The position numbers and the translations under genes were made by a program. Shown in pieces: positions 45,645-56,000 of a stretch of DNA of 64,000 bases. The DNA is taken from contig CALRWV020000001.1 in the NCBI GenBank assembly GCA_943371965.1, forward strand, positions 62,001 to 126,000, written 5' to 3'. Every line of letters starts with the position of its first letter. Position 1 is the first letter of the stretch. The stretch comes from CALRWV02 sp943371965 (GTDB lineage: Bacteria; Bacteroidota; JABWAT01). The notes beneath the pieces are model-generated. The model worked only from the letters and a program-made list of their open reading frames with translations, did not search any database and was not told the origin of the DNA.

Positions 45645-46049
45645 ATGAAATCGCAAATAAAAATACTCATATCTGTAATCTTTGCCTGTTTGCTTTTTGG
45701 ATTCAGCACGTCAAGTGTCTCCATTGACTATTTTAAGGCTAAAACTATTTCTGACAGAGTTATTCTTGAATGGAAAAGTTTAAGTGAGACCGATCTGATT
45801 AATTACCAAATTGAAAGAAAAAGGGAAAGTCAAACTGCATTTGAGTCAGTTAAAACTATTTCTCCTACTGGAAGCGGATCAGTTTATTCGTTTGAAGATA
45901 TAGGTCTTTATAAAACAAATGGTGAAACAATTTCATACCGTCTCAACATTAAAACTTCCTCCGGAAGCTACACAATGGATGTTTCTGCTGATTATAAATC
46001 AACATCAGTAAGGCGAACCTGGGGCAGTATTAAAGCAATGTTCAAATAA
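45645..46049 (+). CDS. small exported protein with FnIII-like domain, 134 aa
   Basis: It has a signal peptide (ISVIFACLLFGFSTSSV) and one fibronectin-III-like beta-sandwich (about 28-120): DYFKAKTISDRVILEWKSLS, INYQIERKRE, YSFEDIG and YRLNIKTSSG follow the strand pattern of the FnIII-type modules found in Bacteroidota secreted proteins. Role unknown; it may bind or decorate the cell surface. The final 15 residues are basic (RRTWGSIKAMFK). A strong terminator follows. Confidence 0.7.
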   Translation: MKSQIKILISVIFACLLFGFSTSSVSIDYFKAKTISDRVILEWKSLSETDLINYQIERKRESQTAFESVKTISPTGSGSVYSFEDIGLYKTNGETISYRLNIKTSSGSYTMDVSADYKSTSVRRTWGSIKAMFK

Positions 46050-46050
46050 A

Positions 46051-46079
46051 AAACCGAAACTCTGTTTCGGTTTTTTTTT
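46051..46079 (+). terminator. rho-independent terminator before pyrB
   Basis: Stem AAACCGAAAC (46051-46060) and GTTTCGGTTT (46064-46073), three-base loop, T run of nine (46071-46079). Confidence 0.94.
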
Positions 46080-46094
46080 ATCCAATGGAATTAA

Positions 46095-47024
46095 ATGTTC
46101 AGTTATAAACATCTTTTGGGAATAGAAACACTTACCCGCGAAGACATTATTTCGATTTTAAAACTTTCCCAGCAATACCGGTCAATTCTTGACCAGCCTG
46201 ATAAAAATCTTACCGATCTGAAAAATATTACAATTGCCAACCTTTTTTTTGAAAATTCAACAAGAACCCGTTTTTCGTTCGAACTTGCTGAAAAAAGACT
46301 GGGTGCGACAACCATTAATTTTACAAATGAATCAAGCAGTATTACAAAAGGCGAATCTGTTCTGGATACGATTAAAAATCTTGAAGTCATGAAAATTGAT
46401 ATGGTCATTATCAGGCATACTTTGAGCGGGATTTGCGGATTATTATCAAGATCAGTTGATGCTTCCATAATAAATGCCGGTGAAGGTAGACATGAACATC
46501 CAACCCAAGCATTACTTGATGTTTTAAGCATTCAGCAGAGATTCAATCAGTTTGATGGTCTTGAAGTTGGGATTGTTGGTGATATTCTTCATTCAAGGGT
46601 TGCGAGGTCACTTATTTTCGCATTGAAAAAATTGAATGTGAATATTCATCTAATTGGTCCAAAAACACTGCTTCCCGAAAGCTTTAATCAGTTTGGTGCA
46701 AAAATTCACTATCATCTTGATCCAATTTTACCTGAACTTGATGTTGTTGTAGGATTACGCATTCAACTTGAAAGAATGGAAAGCGGTTTTCTTCCATCCT
46801 TGACAGAATTTCATAAATCGTACGGAATTGATGAAAGAAGAATGGAAAAAATGAAATCACATTCAATAATTATGCATCCCGGTCCGGTAAACCGTGGTGT
46901 TGAGCTTTCACATTATGCTGTTGATAGCGAAAAAAGCATTATCCTTGATCAGGTTACCAACGGGGTTGCTGTTAGAATGGCAGTTTTAAAATTAATCAAT
47001 GACTACCGGTTGAAAAACAAATGA
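46095..47024 (+). CDS. pyrB: aspartate carbamoyltransferase catalytic subunit
   Basis: The first committed step of pyrimidine synthesis: carbamoyl phosphate plus aspartate to carbamoyl-aspartate. It has 309 residues. Carbamoyl-phosphate motif FENSTRTRFSFELAEKRLGA, the SITKGES loop that donates residues to the neighbouring active site, HEHPTQALLD, HPGPVNRGVEL. No regulatory pyrI gene is next to it. Instead a dihydroorotase homologue lacking metal ligands overlaps its stop by 4 nt (ATGA), the arrangement known from Pseudomonas pyrBC'. Confidence 0.97.
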   Translation: MFSYKHLLGIETLTREDIISILKLSQQYRSILDQPDKNLTDLKNITIANLFFENSTRTRFSFELAEKRLGATTINFTNESSSITKGESVLDTIKNLEVMKIDMVIIRHTLSGICGLLSRSVDASIINAGEGRHEHPTQALLDVLSIQQRFNQFDGLEVGIVGDILHSRVARSLIFALKKLNVNIHLIGPKTLLPESFNQFGAKIHYHLDPILPELDVVVGLRIQLERMESGFLPSLTEFHKSYGIDERRMEKMKSHSIIMHPGPVNRGVELSHYAVDSEKSIILDQVTNGVAVRMAVLKLINDYRLKNK

Positions 47025-48325
47025 TTTTATTCAAAGATTTCTCAGTAGTGGATTTATCATCCCCAATACCAAAAGCTGCAGATATTTTGGTTGATGAAAA
47101 TGGTACTATTATTAAAATTCAGGAAAATATTCAGGTTGAGAATGTAAAAACAATTTGGGGCTCAAAACGAATTCTGACATCAGGTTTTTGTGACATTCAC
47201 TGCAACTTTGGTGAACCGGGTCTTGAGTACAGGGAAACCGTAAAAACCGGAAGTGAAGCAGCTCTTGCTGGAGGTTTTACGTCGGTTGCACTTTTTCCAA
47301 ATACCAAACCGGTAATTGATTCTTTACAGGCATTTGAATATCTGAGAAGTAAAACTGAAAATTCGCCCATAGAAATTGAGATCTTTGCAGCTCTTTCAAA
47401 AGATTGCAGCGGTGAACTGATGTCGCCGATAAAATCTCTTATTGATTTTGGAGTCGTTGGATTTACTGATGGAGAAAAACCGATTCAGAATTCGCTCTTC
47501 ATGAAACATGTTATGGAATATATTTCCATGTATGATGGATTGATTTTAGCGCATCCGGAAGATAAAATACTTTCAGGAAATGGCGTATTAAATGATAGCT
47601 TCGAAGCACAAAGATTGGGATTATCCGGAATTCCGAAAGCATCTGAGGAAATTTTTATTCACCGTGATTGTTCGTTGCTTAAAAATTCAGGTGGAAAACT
47701 TCACTTCACCAATGTTACAACAAAAGCTGGAATCGAAGCACTCGAGTTTCATAAATCCAAAGGACTTCATATAACTGCTTCCGTTGCCCCTTTTTATTTT
47801 ACTCTTACAGATTCAGATCTTGATTGGTACAATACAAGCTTCAAACTTTCTCCTCCTTTGCGTTCACATGAAGATGTTGAAGCTGTAAGATCAGCCCTGA
47901 AATCAGGAGTAATAGATTTTATTGTTTCTTCGCATACCCCCCATTCCGAAATTGAAAAAACAACCGATTTTGCAAGTGCACCCATTGGCGCCATATCACT
48001 GGAAACAGTATTCTCCGTATCATACATGAATTTGGTAAAAACCGGAATTTTATCTTTGGATCAGCTGCTTGGGAAATTAATTGTAGCGCCGAGAAAAAGA
48101 CTGAATATTCCAGTTCCGGAAATTAAAATTGGAAGTCAGGCAAACTTTACAGTAATTGATTTGTTTGAATCACGTGCATTAACAAAAGAATCAATAAAAT
48201 CAAAATCAAAAAACACACCGTTTCTAAACAAAAAACTCGATACCAGCATTGATATGGTTTTCGTGAAAAACAAACTTCATACCTTCCATGAAACAGCGAG
48301 TTCTGATTACTCAAACAATTCCTGA
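47021..48325 (+). CDS. inactive dihydroorotase homologue (pseudo-DHOase, PyrC'/PyrX type)
   Basis: It has 434 residues with the amidohydrolase fold of class I dihydroorotase. Of the canonical zinc ligands only some remain: HxH is H60-C-N62, the following Arg is Gly64, H178 is kept (LAHPEDK), the CHVST His is N231 (FTNVTTK), and the TDHAPH Asp is S304 (SSHTPH). It therefore cannot bind the usual dimetal centre. In Pseudomonas and others such a protein is required to assemble active ATCase (family knowledge). It overlaps pyrB by ATGA and the next gene by 38 nt. A true DHOase should exist elsewhere. Confidence 0.88.
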   Translation: MILFKDFSVVDLSSPIPKAADILVDENGTIIKIQENIQVENVKTIWGSKRILTSGFCDIHCNFGEPGLEYRETVKTGSEAALAGGFTSVALFPNTKPVIDSLQAFEYLRSKTENSPIEIEIFAALSKDCSGELMSPIKSLIDFGVVGFTDGEKPIQNSLFMKHVMEYISMYDGLILAHPEDKILSGNGVLNDSFEAQRLGLSGIPKASEEIFIHRDCSLLKNSGGKLHFTNVTTKAGIEALEFHKSKGLHITASVAPFYFTLTDSDLDWYNTSFKLSPPLRSHEDVEAVRSALKSGVIDFIVSSHTPHSEIEKTTDFASAPIGAISLETVFSVSYMNLVKTGILSLDQLLGKLIVAPRKRLNIPVPEIKIGSQANFTVIDLFESRALTKESIKSKSKNTPFLNKKLDTSIDMVFVKNKLHTFHETASSDYSNNS

Positions 48326-49232
48326 AATTGCCCTGAATAGACTTTCTGAATTTTTTGATGTTACCTATCATAATAAAACACATCCTCTCTCTGAGACTGA
48401 ACTGATCAGTGCAGCCCAACAGCATTTTGGTATATTGTGTTTTCTGTCCGATAAAATCACCTCAACTGTGATTCAATCACTTCCCCATTTGAAAATCATT
48501 GCCAATTATGCAGTTGGTACCAATAATATTGATTTGGAAGCTGCAAAAAAATATTCAGTCTTGGTTTCAAATACTCCTGATGTTCTAACAAATGCATCGG
48601 CAGATCTTGCACTTGCTTTGCTGCTTTCTGTCGGACGTAGAATTGTTGAATCAGACCAATTCTGCAGGGACGGAAAATTTTCCGGGTGGGAATCTACGTT
48701 ATTTTTGGGGTATGAATTTTCAGGGAAAAAGTGCGGTATCATTGGAATGGGAAGAATTGGAACTGCTTTTGCAAAAAGAGCTGAAGCTTTGGGTTTGGAA
48801 ATTTTCTACTGCAACAGAAATAAAGTTGAAAACACAACTGCAAAATATTGTTCACTGGATGAATTGCTTTCGAATTGTCACGTAATTTCAATTCATCTTC
48901 CTTTATCTTCTTCTACAAAACAGATTTTAAATTCAACAAAACTCAATCTTTTACGAAATGATGCTATTTTAATAAACACAGGCAGGGGAGATCTGATCGA
49001 TGAAAATGCATTGGTTGAATTGCTGAAATCGAGCAGAATTTATGGTGCAGGGCTTGATGTTTTTGAAAGAGAGCCCCATATTCATTCTGATCTTCTTAAA
49101 TTGAAAAATGTAGTATTGACTCCACATATTGGTTCTGCAACAACTGAAACGCGGAATAATATGGCATTACTGGCAGCAAATTCAATCATAGCAGCTTTTC
49201 AAAGCAAACCGTTCGCCAATCAGGTAAAATGA
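48288..49232 (+). CDS. D-2-hydroxyacid dehydrogenase (glyoxylate/hydroxypyruvate reductase-like)
   Basis: An NAD(P)-dependent reduction of a 2-keto acid. It has 314 residues with an N-terminal flavodoxin-like substrate domain and Rossmann core GIIGMGRIGTAFA. Catalytic Arg in INTGRGDLID, Glu in DVFEREP, His in LTPHIGSAT. A NYAVGTNNID segment matches the glyoxylate reductase branch. It starts 38 nt before the pyrX stop; the reason for its place in a pyr operon is unclear. The kinase gene follows after 3 nt. Confidence 0.92.
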   Translation: MKQRVLITQTIPEIALNRLSEFFDVTYHNKTHPLSETELISAAQQHFGILCFLSDKITSTVIQSLPHLKIIANYAVGTNNIDLEAAKKYSVLVSNTPDVLTNASADLALALLLSVGRRIVESDQFCRDGKFSGWESTLFLGYEFSGKKCGIIGMGRIGTAFAKRAEALGLEIFYCNRNKVENTTAKYCSLDELLSNCHVISIHLPLSSSTKQILNSTKLNLLRNDAILINTGRGDLIDENALVELLKSSRIYGAGLDVFEREPHIHSDLLKLKNVVLTPHIGSATTETRNNMALLAANSIIAAFQSKPFANQVK

Positions 49233-49235
49233 TAA

Positions 49236-52200
49236 ATGAAGCAAAAATTTTATTCGTTTATTTTAATTGCCGTCTTTCTATTCATTTGTTCTCTAGTCTG
49301 GATTTTTCATTCAACTGTTAAATCAGACAATCAATTTGAACAAACCGAAAAACAAAAAGTATTTGAGACCATCAATGAATCACTGAATGAATCTGTTGAT
49401 AAATTTCTTGCAGGAACCGATTATTTTTTCAATGATTCAACTGTAATAAATTGTTTTCTGACAAAACCGAAACCTGTTGCTTCACTTGTTGCTTCCAACT
49501 CTGCCTATCAGTTATTTGTTGTCACAGCAAAGGGAGTTCCACTTGTTTGGACGCAGGTCAGAAATGATCTTTTAAAAGAATTGAAGGGAAAATATTCAAA
49601 TACCAAAACAATTGGTTTTTTTGTAAGAACACCGGAAACATTTTATCTGATTGCAACAAAGCCTGTAGTTCAAAACAAATACATTATTGGATATCAGGTA
49701 GTTTACCAGGTTATTGGTTATAATAATCCTTATTTCCCGTCAGGGTCTGTTCCAAAAAGTATTGCTGAAATGATTGCTGAAAGATTTGATCTTGAATCAG
49801 TTCCCAAAATTTCAGTCAGACAGCCTTCAATTTCCTCTGAGAAAGCGGAACCCTTTTTTATTGGAAGAGTATTTGAAGATTCATTGTTTGTTTATTTTGA
49901 GAGCAACCAGCTTGAAAAGACTGGAAGAGACATTGTTTTAGAATCAGGAAAATTAATTGCAGCTGGAATTTTCAGCGGTTTTATCCTGGTTTTTCTTGTT
50001 ACCTATTTGTTGGGACGCAGTCTGGGTTACCGTAGAAATAAAATACTCGCAGTTTTGGCTTTGATTCATACTTTTTTCTGTTTAATTCTTTATGAATTCG
50101 GAATCCTGAATGTATTCCTTCACAATGATCTGATGAGAAATACATTTTACCTTTCACAGCAGTCATTTCATGTTTTTAATACATTACCTGATTGGTTGAT
50201 TTTTTCCGGCTTTATTCTGGGTCTCGGCATGATACTCCTGGGAATAGAACCATCTGAGAAACACGATAAACCATCAGAAAAAATGGTATATACCTGGTTT
50301 CTTTCAATGAGTCTGTTCGTTTCGGTGGGTTACAATTTTGTAATTGTTATACTCCAATCCTTGCTGCTTGATGGGTTTATTTCTGCTTTACCGTTTCACT
50401 TTTCAATTCAATCACCGGTGTTTCTGATTTTACTTTCATCGGCGGCAGTCATTCTTGGATTGAACTCGTTTGTTTGGCTCACATACAAAATATTTTACAT
50501 TAATCTGGCAAGAAAAATAAAATTCAAAGAATCAATTATTCTTTTTGTTCTGTCGCTGATTCCTTTCCTGGCTGTTCAATATTTTATTACTTCACCTGAA
50601 CATAGAGAATACGGAGCACTGATTTTTGCTTTCCTTATCTTTTTTGGTTCTGCTGTTTTTTCAGTCAACAGAAACATCAGATGGAAATACGGTACTGGGT
50701 TTACACATATTTTTTTCCTTCTTTTTCAGGGATTTCTCCCATTATTTTTTATATCAATTTTTGAAATTGATACTCGGCTGAGTTCGCTTCAGCAGAATGT
50801 TGCAGTCAATCTTTCAAATCCGAAAGATGGTTATATCAATTATCTCTCCTCTGAAACAATCAGTCTGGCAAAAAATGATTCTGTGTTTTTCAGCCAGTTT
50901 TCAAACAATGAAAGTGCTGCTTATGATTTGTGGCTGAATTCCATTTTAAGTTCTGAAAAAATCAATTCACGTATCCGTCTTTATGACAGTCAGAAAAATA
51001 CAGTTTCTGAATGGAGTTTCGGTCTTATCCCACAGATTGAAATCGGCAGGGACACCTTACTTATTGATTCATTGTTGAAAAGCATTACAGGAATTTCAAC
51101 ATTATCTCTGCTTGAAACTGATAAAAAAAATCTGGTGGATTACAACAGATTTGCAACTAGGATTATCTCAAAATCGGATTCTCTTGTTGGATTTATGATT
51201 TTGGATATTCAGGCACCGAAAACAAATGTCAATTTTTCAAATTCTGTTCTGTTCAGTGTTGATGATTCACATTTTCCGGAATTTGATTTCGAAGTTGGTA
51301 CCTATAAAAACAATGAAATTCAGGAAACGAAAGTACTACCGGTTTTTCCGCTGAGGTTAAACAGTGAAATTCTTGCCCAGCTCCAGAAACGTGGAAAAGT
51401 TGAAATAGAAAGTCAGTTTGAGTCTAAAGTTTACTCCATCTTTTTATACAGAAGCAATTCAAATCCTGAAACAGTGATTGCGGTTGCAAGACCTTTATTG
51501 ACTGTAAGCTGGGTATGGAATCAATTTGCAGAGTATTTTCTTTTTGTTCTGATTGCCTTTGCAATTTTGTACATTTTGACACAGCTGATAGGATTTATAA
51601 AATATAAACGGCTACGGTTCAGCTTTAGGGAACGGGTTTATTCAGGTGTAATGCTTTCTTCTTTTCTTGCATTCTGGCTGCTGATTTTCTTTTTTGAAAA
51701 CTCATTTGAGACGCATGGTGTCAATACTTCCAGACTGCTGCTGGATAATTATTTCCAGGGAATGATTCCGCAAATTACTGATCAGATTGTTCAGCAGGAT
51801 TTCAAAAGTCAGTTTTCAAATCAGGATTATCTTATCTATAAAAACAAATCAATTATTTATTCTTCAAGACCGGAATGGATTAAATTAAACTTGATGCCTG
51901 AATGGATTCCAACAGAAGCAACTGATCAGAACCAGCAGTCATCAAGTCCCGTTTACTACAAAGAATATTCTGTCAGGAATACTGATTTTGTTGTTGGATA
52001 TTATCAGGTTCCCGGATTGAATTTTGAAACTTATATGGTTGCAATTCCAAATCTGATAAGTAAAAGAACAATTGAAGGTGAAATAGAAACTGCAAAAAGT
52101 TACCTGATAAGCGGTTATGTTATTTTTCTTCTGCTTCTGGTTGGTTTGCTTTCAATTTGGGCAAACTGGCTGCTGACTCCAATAAAAATAATTGAAAAGG

Positions 52201-53000
52201 CGTTTGGTAAAATAGGAAGGCAAAAAGAACCCAATTATCTGAGTTTAAAAGGGATTCCTGAAGTTGAACAATTTGCACAGTCATTTAATGGTATGGTTGA
52301 TGATCTCAAAAGTTACCGGGAAAATCTGACAAAAGCTGAACGTCAGCTGGCTTGGCAGGAAATGGCAAAACAGGTGGCTCATGAAATCAAAAACCCTCTA
52401 ACACCTTTGAAATTGAATACCCAAATGCTGATCAGAACCCATGAATCAAAAAATCCGAATTTTGATGATATGTTCGGTAAGATAACTAAAACCCTTCTGA
52501 TAGAAATAGACAAAATCGATAAAATTGCAAAGACTTTTTCCACGTTTTCAAAAATGCCTGAACGTAATCTTGAACCTTTGGATCTTTCTCTGATCATCCA
52601 GGAAGTTATAAATCTTTTCGCAGGTGATCAGGCTGAAATTAAACTGGAAAATGAAGTTCAGCAGAAATTTGTTTTGGGTGACAGGGAAGAATTTTCACGG
52701 GTTTGCAGCAACCTGATCATGAATTCAATTCAGGCAAAAGTTGGTGAAACGGCAAAAGTTGAAATTAAAATTCTTGCTCAACAGGTTTGGTTGAAATTAT
52801 TATTCACCGATTACGGAAAAGGAATTCCTGCTGAACTTCTGGATAAAGTTCTGGAACCGAATTTCAGCACGAAGACTGATGGGATGGGATTGGGATTGGC
52901 GATCTGTAAAAAAATAATCAATGATATGCGGGGAAGTTTTTCCATAACAAGTTCAGAAGGAAAATATACATCAGTTGAAATTAAATTGCCTGTTATCTAG
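49236..53000 (+). CDS. large membrane sensor histidine kinase, NtrY-like
   Basis: It has 1254 residues, much larger than usual (about 600-750). Layout: a first helix (about 5-25), a periplasmic region, a block of about eight helices (240-505), a second extracytoplasmic region (510-760), two helices (about 765-820), a third outside loop, a last helix (about 955-975), HAMP (PIKIIEKAFGKIG), HisKA with His1049 in QVAHEIKNPLTPLKL, and HATPase with NSIQA and DYGKGIPAELLDK. No response regulator is adjacent. It ends one base from the oppositely directed hybrid kinase. It probably shares the pyr transcript. Confidence 0.9.
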   Translation: MKQKFYSFILIAVFLFICSLVWIFHSTVKSDNQFEQTEKQKVFETINESLNESVDKFLAGTDYFFNDSTVINCFLTKPKPVASLVASNSAYQLFVVTAKGVPLVWTQVRNDLLKELKGKYSNTKTIGFFVRTPETFYLIATKPVVQNKYIIGYQVVYQVIGYNNPYFPSGSVPKSIAEMIAERFDLESVPKISVRQPSISSEKAEPFFIGRVFEDSLFVYFESNQLEKTGRDIVLESGKLIAAGIFSGFILVFLVTYLLGRSLGYRRNKILAVLALIHTFFCLILYEFGILNVFLHNDLMRNTFYLSQQSFHVFNTLPDWLIFSGFILGLGMILLGIEPSEKHDKPSEKMVYTWFLSMSLFVSVGYNFVIVILQSLLLDGFISALPFHFSIQSPVFLILLSSAAVILGLNSFVWLTYKIFYINLARKIKFKESIILFVLSLIPFLAVQYFITSPEHREYGALIFAFLIFFGSAVFSVNRNIRWKYGTGFTHIFFLLFQGFLPLFFISIFEIDTRLSSLQQNVAVNLSNPKDGYINYLSSETISLAKNDSVFFSQFSNNESAAYDLWLNSILSSEKINSRIRLYDSQKNTVSEWSFGLIPQIEIGRDTLLIDSLLKSITGISTLSLLETDKKNLVDYNRFATRIISKSDSLVGFMILDIQAPKTNVNFSNSVLFSVDDSHFPEFDFEVGTYKNNEIQETKVLPVFPLRLNSEILAQLQKRGKVEIESQFESKVYSIFLYRSNSNPETVIAVARPLLTVSWVWNQFAEYFLFVLIAFAILYILTQLIGFIKYKRLRFSFRERVYSGVMLSSFLAFWLLIFFFENSFETHGVNTSRLLLDNYFQGMIPQITDQIVQQDFKSQFSNQDYLIYKNKSIIYSSRPEWIKLNLMPEWIPTEATDQNQQSSSPVYYKEYSVRNTDFVVGYYQVPGLNFETYMVAIPNLISKRTIEGEIETAKSYLISGYVIFLLLLVGLLSIWANWLLTPIKIIEKAFGKIGRQKEPNYLSLKGIPEVEQFAQSFNGMVDDLKSYRENLTKAERQLAWQEMAKQVAHEIKNPLTPLKLNTQMLIRTHESKNPNFDDMFGKITKTLLIEIDKIDKIAKTFSTFSKMPERNLEPLDLSLIIQEVINLFAGDQAEIKLENEVQQKFVLGDREEFSRVCSNLIMNSIQAKVGETAKVEIKILAQQVWLKLLFTDYGKGIPAELLDKVLEPNFSTKTDGMGLGLAICKKIINDMRGSFSITSSEGKYTSVEIKLPVI

Positions 53001-53001
53001 T

Positions 53002-56000
53002 TTACTTTTTATTCAGAAGTTCCTGTACTGTACTCAGAATCTGATCGATTTTAAATGGTTTTGCAATCATGGCATTTACTGAATTCTCTCTCAATTTGTC
53101 CTGATTGATTTCATTTCCCCACCCTGTAACAATTAAAATAGGAATTGTTTTATCGATTTTCCTGATTGATTTTATCAGTTCCCAACCGTTCAGACCTGAT
53201 AAGCCAAGGTCAGTAATCAGCAAATTGAATTTATCAGTTTTAAATGATGCGATGGCAGTTTCAGCGCTTTCAAAACAATGCGGATTGTAACCCTGGGATT
53301 GCAGAATACTTTTCATGATATTCCTGATTTCCGGTTCATCCTCTACAACCATAATCTCTTTTCCTTCAATTTGCTTTAACTTTTCTGCTTCAGGTTTTAG
53401 AGTATCAGCAAATTCTTCCTGTGACTCATTCTGAAAACTCGGAATAAGTTTGATTGTAATTTTTGTACCTTTATTCAGTTCAGATTCAACCTCAATATCA
53501 CCATGATGACGTTTTACTATTCCGTAAACCTGACTCATCCCAAGACCATTTCCTTTGGTGCCTTTCGTTGAGAAAAACGGTTCAAATATTTTCTGTTTTG
53601 TTTCTTCGGTCATGCCAATTCCTGTATCTTCCAGAGAAATGAAAACCGAATCACTGTCAGACCAGGTTGTTATGCTTACAATTCCTGATTTTATTGTTGC
53701 ATCCATCGAATTGAAAAGAATATTGGTGAAAGCTGTCCGAAGTTCAGATTGATTCCCTAGTACAAAAAGATCAGGATGGAAATGAGTTTCAATGCTGATC
53801 TGAATTCCGTCGATTTCCTTTTTCTGTTTAATGCTTGAATAGGTCAGTGCTATAACGTCATTAAGTATTTCATTGATATCGAGTGATTGCCATTCACTTG
53901 CCGCTTTAACCCTGCTGAATTCCTGAATTCGCGAAATAATGGTTGCCCCATCGGTAGAAGCTTTGATGATTGAGTTCAGTTTTTTTCTCGAGTCTTCATC
54001 CGTTTCGGTATTTAACAGAAATTGAGTCATTCCCATGATAACGGAAAGGATGTTGTTGAAATCATGCGCCATTCCTGAAGCCAACTGGCCGATTGCCTTC
54101 ATCTTTTCATTTTGTACCAGTTGATTCTGCGCATCTTTAACTTCCTGATAGGCCAGTTGAAGTTCTTCAACAAGTGATGCATTTTTAAGACCGATGGCAA
54201 TATGGTTTGAAAAACGGTTTAGCGGATCAAGAACTGTTTGTTTGCTTTCAAATTCATTTTCAGCAGCAATGATAACAATTGCAATTGACTGTTCGCCGTC
54301 TTTTACCGGATAGCATAACAAGTTTGAATCCTGAGGGTCTATCGGAATGTAAGAAATCTGGTTCTGCACGATGGTGGTGTAAAATGGTTCTGAAGTTTTT
54401 AAAATTTTATCAATAAAGTATTCAGATGAACTGCAGAGAGTATGTGAAGTAATTACGAACTGTTCACCTTTTTTCTCCAAAGTTTTCAACTGGATGAAAT
54501 CTCCCGATTTATCAAGAATTCCGAAACAGATGCTGTCAAATTTGATAATTGTCAGAATACTGCCTGAAATAAAAGAAAGTATCTCATCAACATGAAGTCT
54601 GCGGTTCAAACCTTTTGTCATTTGTGTTTCAAATTCGAGATACTTTGCTTTGAGTTCAAGTTCTGCAGTTTTCAGTTGAATTTGTTTACGGAGCCAGAAT
54701 ATGATTATCGCTGAAAATGCAATAATGAGTCCAGCGATTGACAGGATTATCAGAATATTTTTGTAAATTTCATTGATGTTGGATTGAGTATTGACTATAT
54801 CTTTCAGATCAACAATTTTAAGCTGGTAACTTTCATTGTAGGGTGGTGAATTATCATACTGATTGGCAATACCCGAAACTCTGATAAACTGATTTTCCTC
54901 AAGATTTAGCTGACCTACCTGCATATTAAGATGTGCTGGAAGGTAAACTTCTAATTCACCGGTTTCATCAGCGATTGTGAAAAATGTTTCATATTTGCTT
55001 GTTTCAATTTTTTTTACATTGCCTGAAATGGTAACATATTTCCCCTGATTTTTTTCACCCAGAATATCTTTGATTTTATAGTCAATTTTTACAACATCTG
55101 TACTTTTTTGCAGAATTTTTATTTTCTGGTTATTTACCTGTTCAAAACCTGACCTGAGTCCAACTGTTCCGGTTATTGATATTAAATCACCTTTACCGAG
55201 TGCGGAATTGTTGTCGGTTGTAAAAACAACAGCTCCCCTTGTTGGATCGGAAAAGTGAATTAATGATCCCCCGCTTGGAAGCTGAATGGTTGCCAATACA
55301 GTAACTTGAAAATTGAATTCAGTTCCTTCAAAATCAGGGAAAAAGTCATTGTTTTTATCTTCGAATGCGTAATTGAGGGGAACTGTATGGTTTGAATCTG
55401 ATTTGAAAAATTCTTCCGGAAATCTGACGTCAATAACCCGGTTTTCACTTTCATCAGTTGAAATGTTTCCGGTTGCAGAAACAATATCACCTATTTCAAT
55501 ATCACCTGGCAGTTCCATTAAATTGGGAGCAAAAAATAATTTTATTGAGGATTCGTTATCTCTGATGGAAAAGTTCAACAGGGATTTGTTCTCAACAATA
55601 CCAAAAACCCTAACAAGAGTTCCTTCCAATTCTTCATTGGCATTGATTTCTTTCAGAGAACGGGTGAACGGTTGAACAAGTTGCCTGTGTCCATGAAGCT
55701 GATAAAAATCAGCATTGGTCATCAGCAGTTCTGTTTCACCATTATACTCAATCACTTTTCCGCTTACAGTTACCGAATCACCAATAACGAAATCATGATT
55801 CGATCCATAGCATCTGATTCCGTAACCATTGTCCTGAATGTAAAAAACAAGCAGATTAACAAGTCCATTCGGATAAGTTACAGTACCGGAAACAGTTACA
55901 GTTTTATTTAAATAGTTTGAATTTAATTTGTGAGACTGCAGTGACTCAATGGAGAGAACAGGAGTTTTCTGGGATAAAAGACTCAGTGGAAGCAATAGGA

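Noticed and set aside
45645..46049. Type IX secretion C-terminal sorting domain in the small FnIII-like protein
   Set aside because: The last residues are basic and short and lack the usual conserved pattern of a sorting domain.
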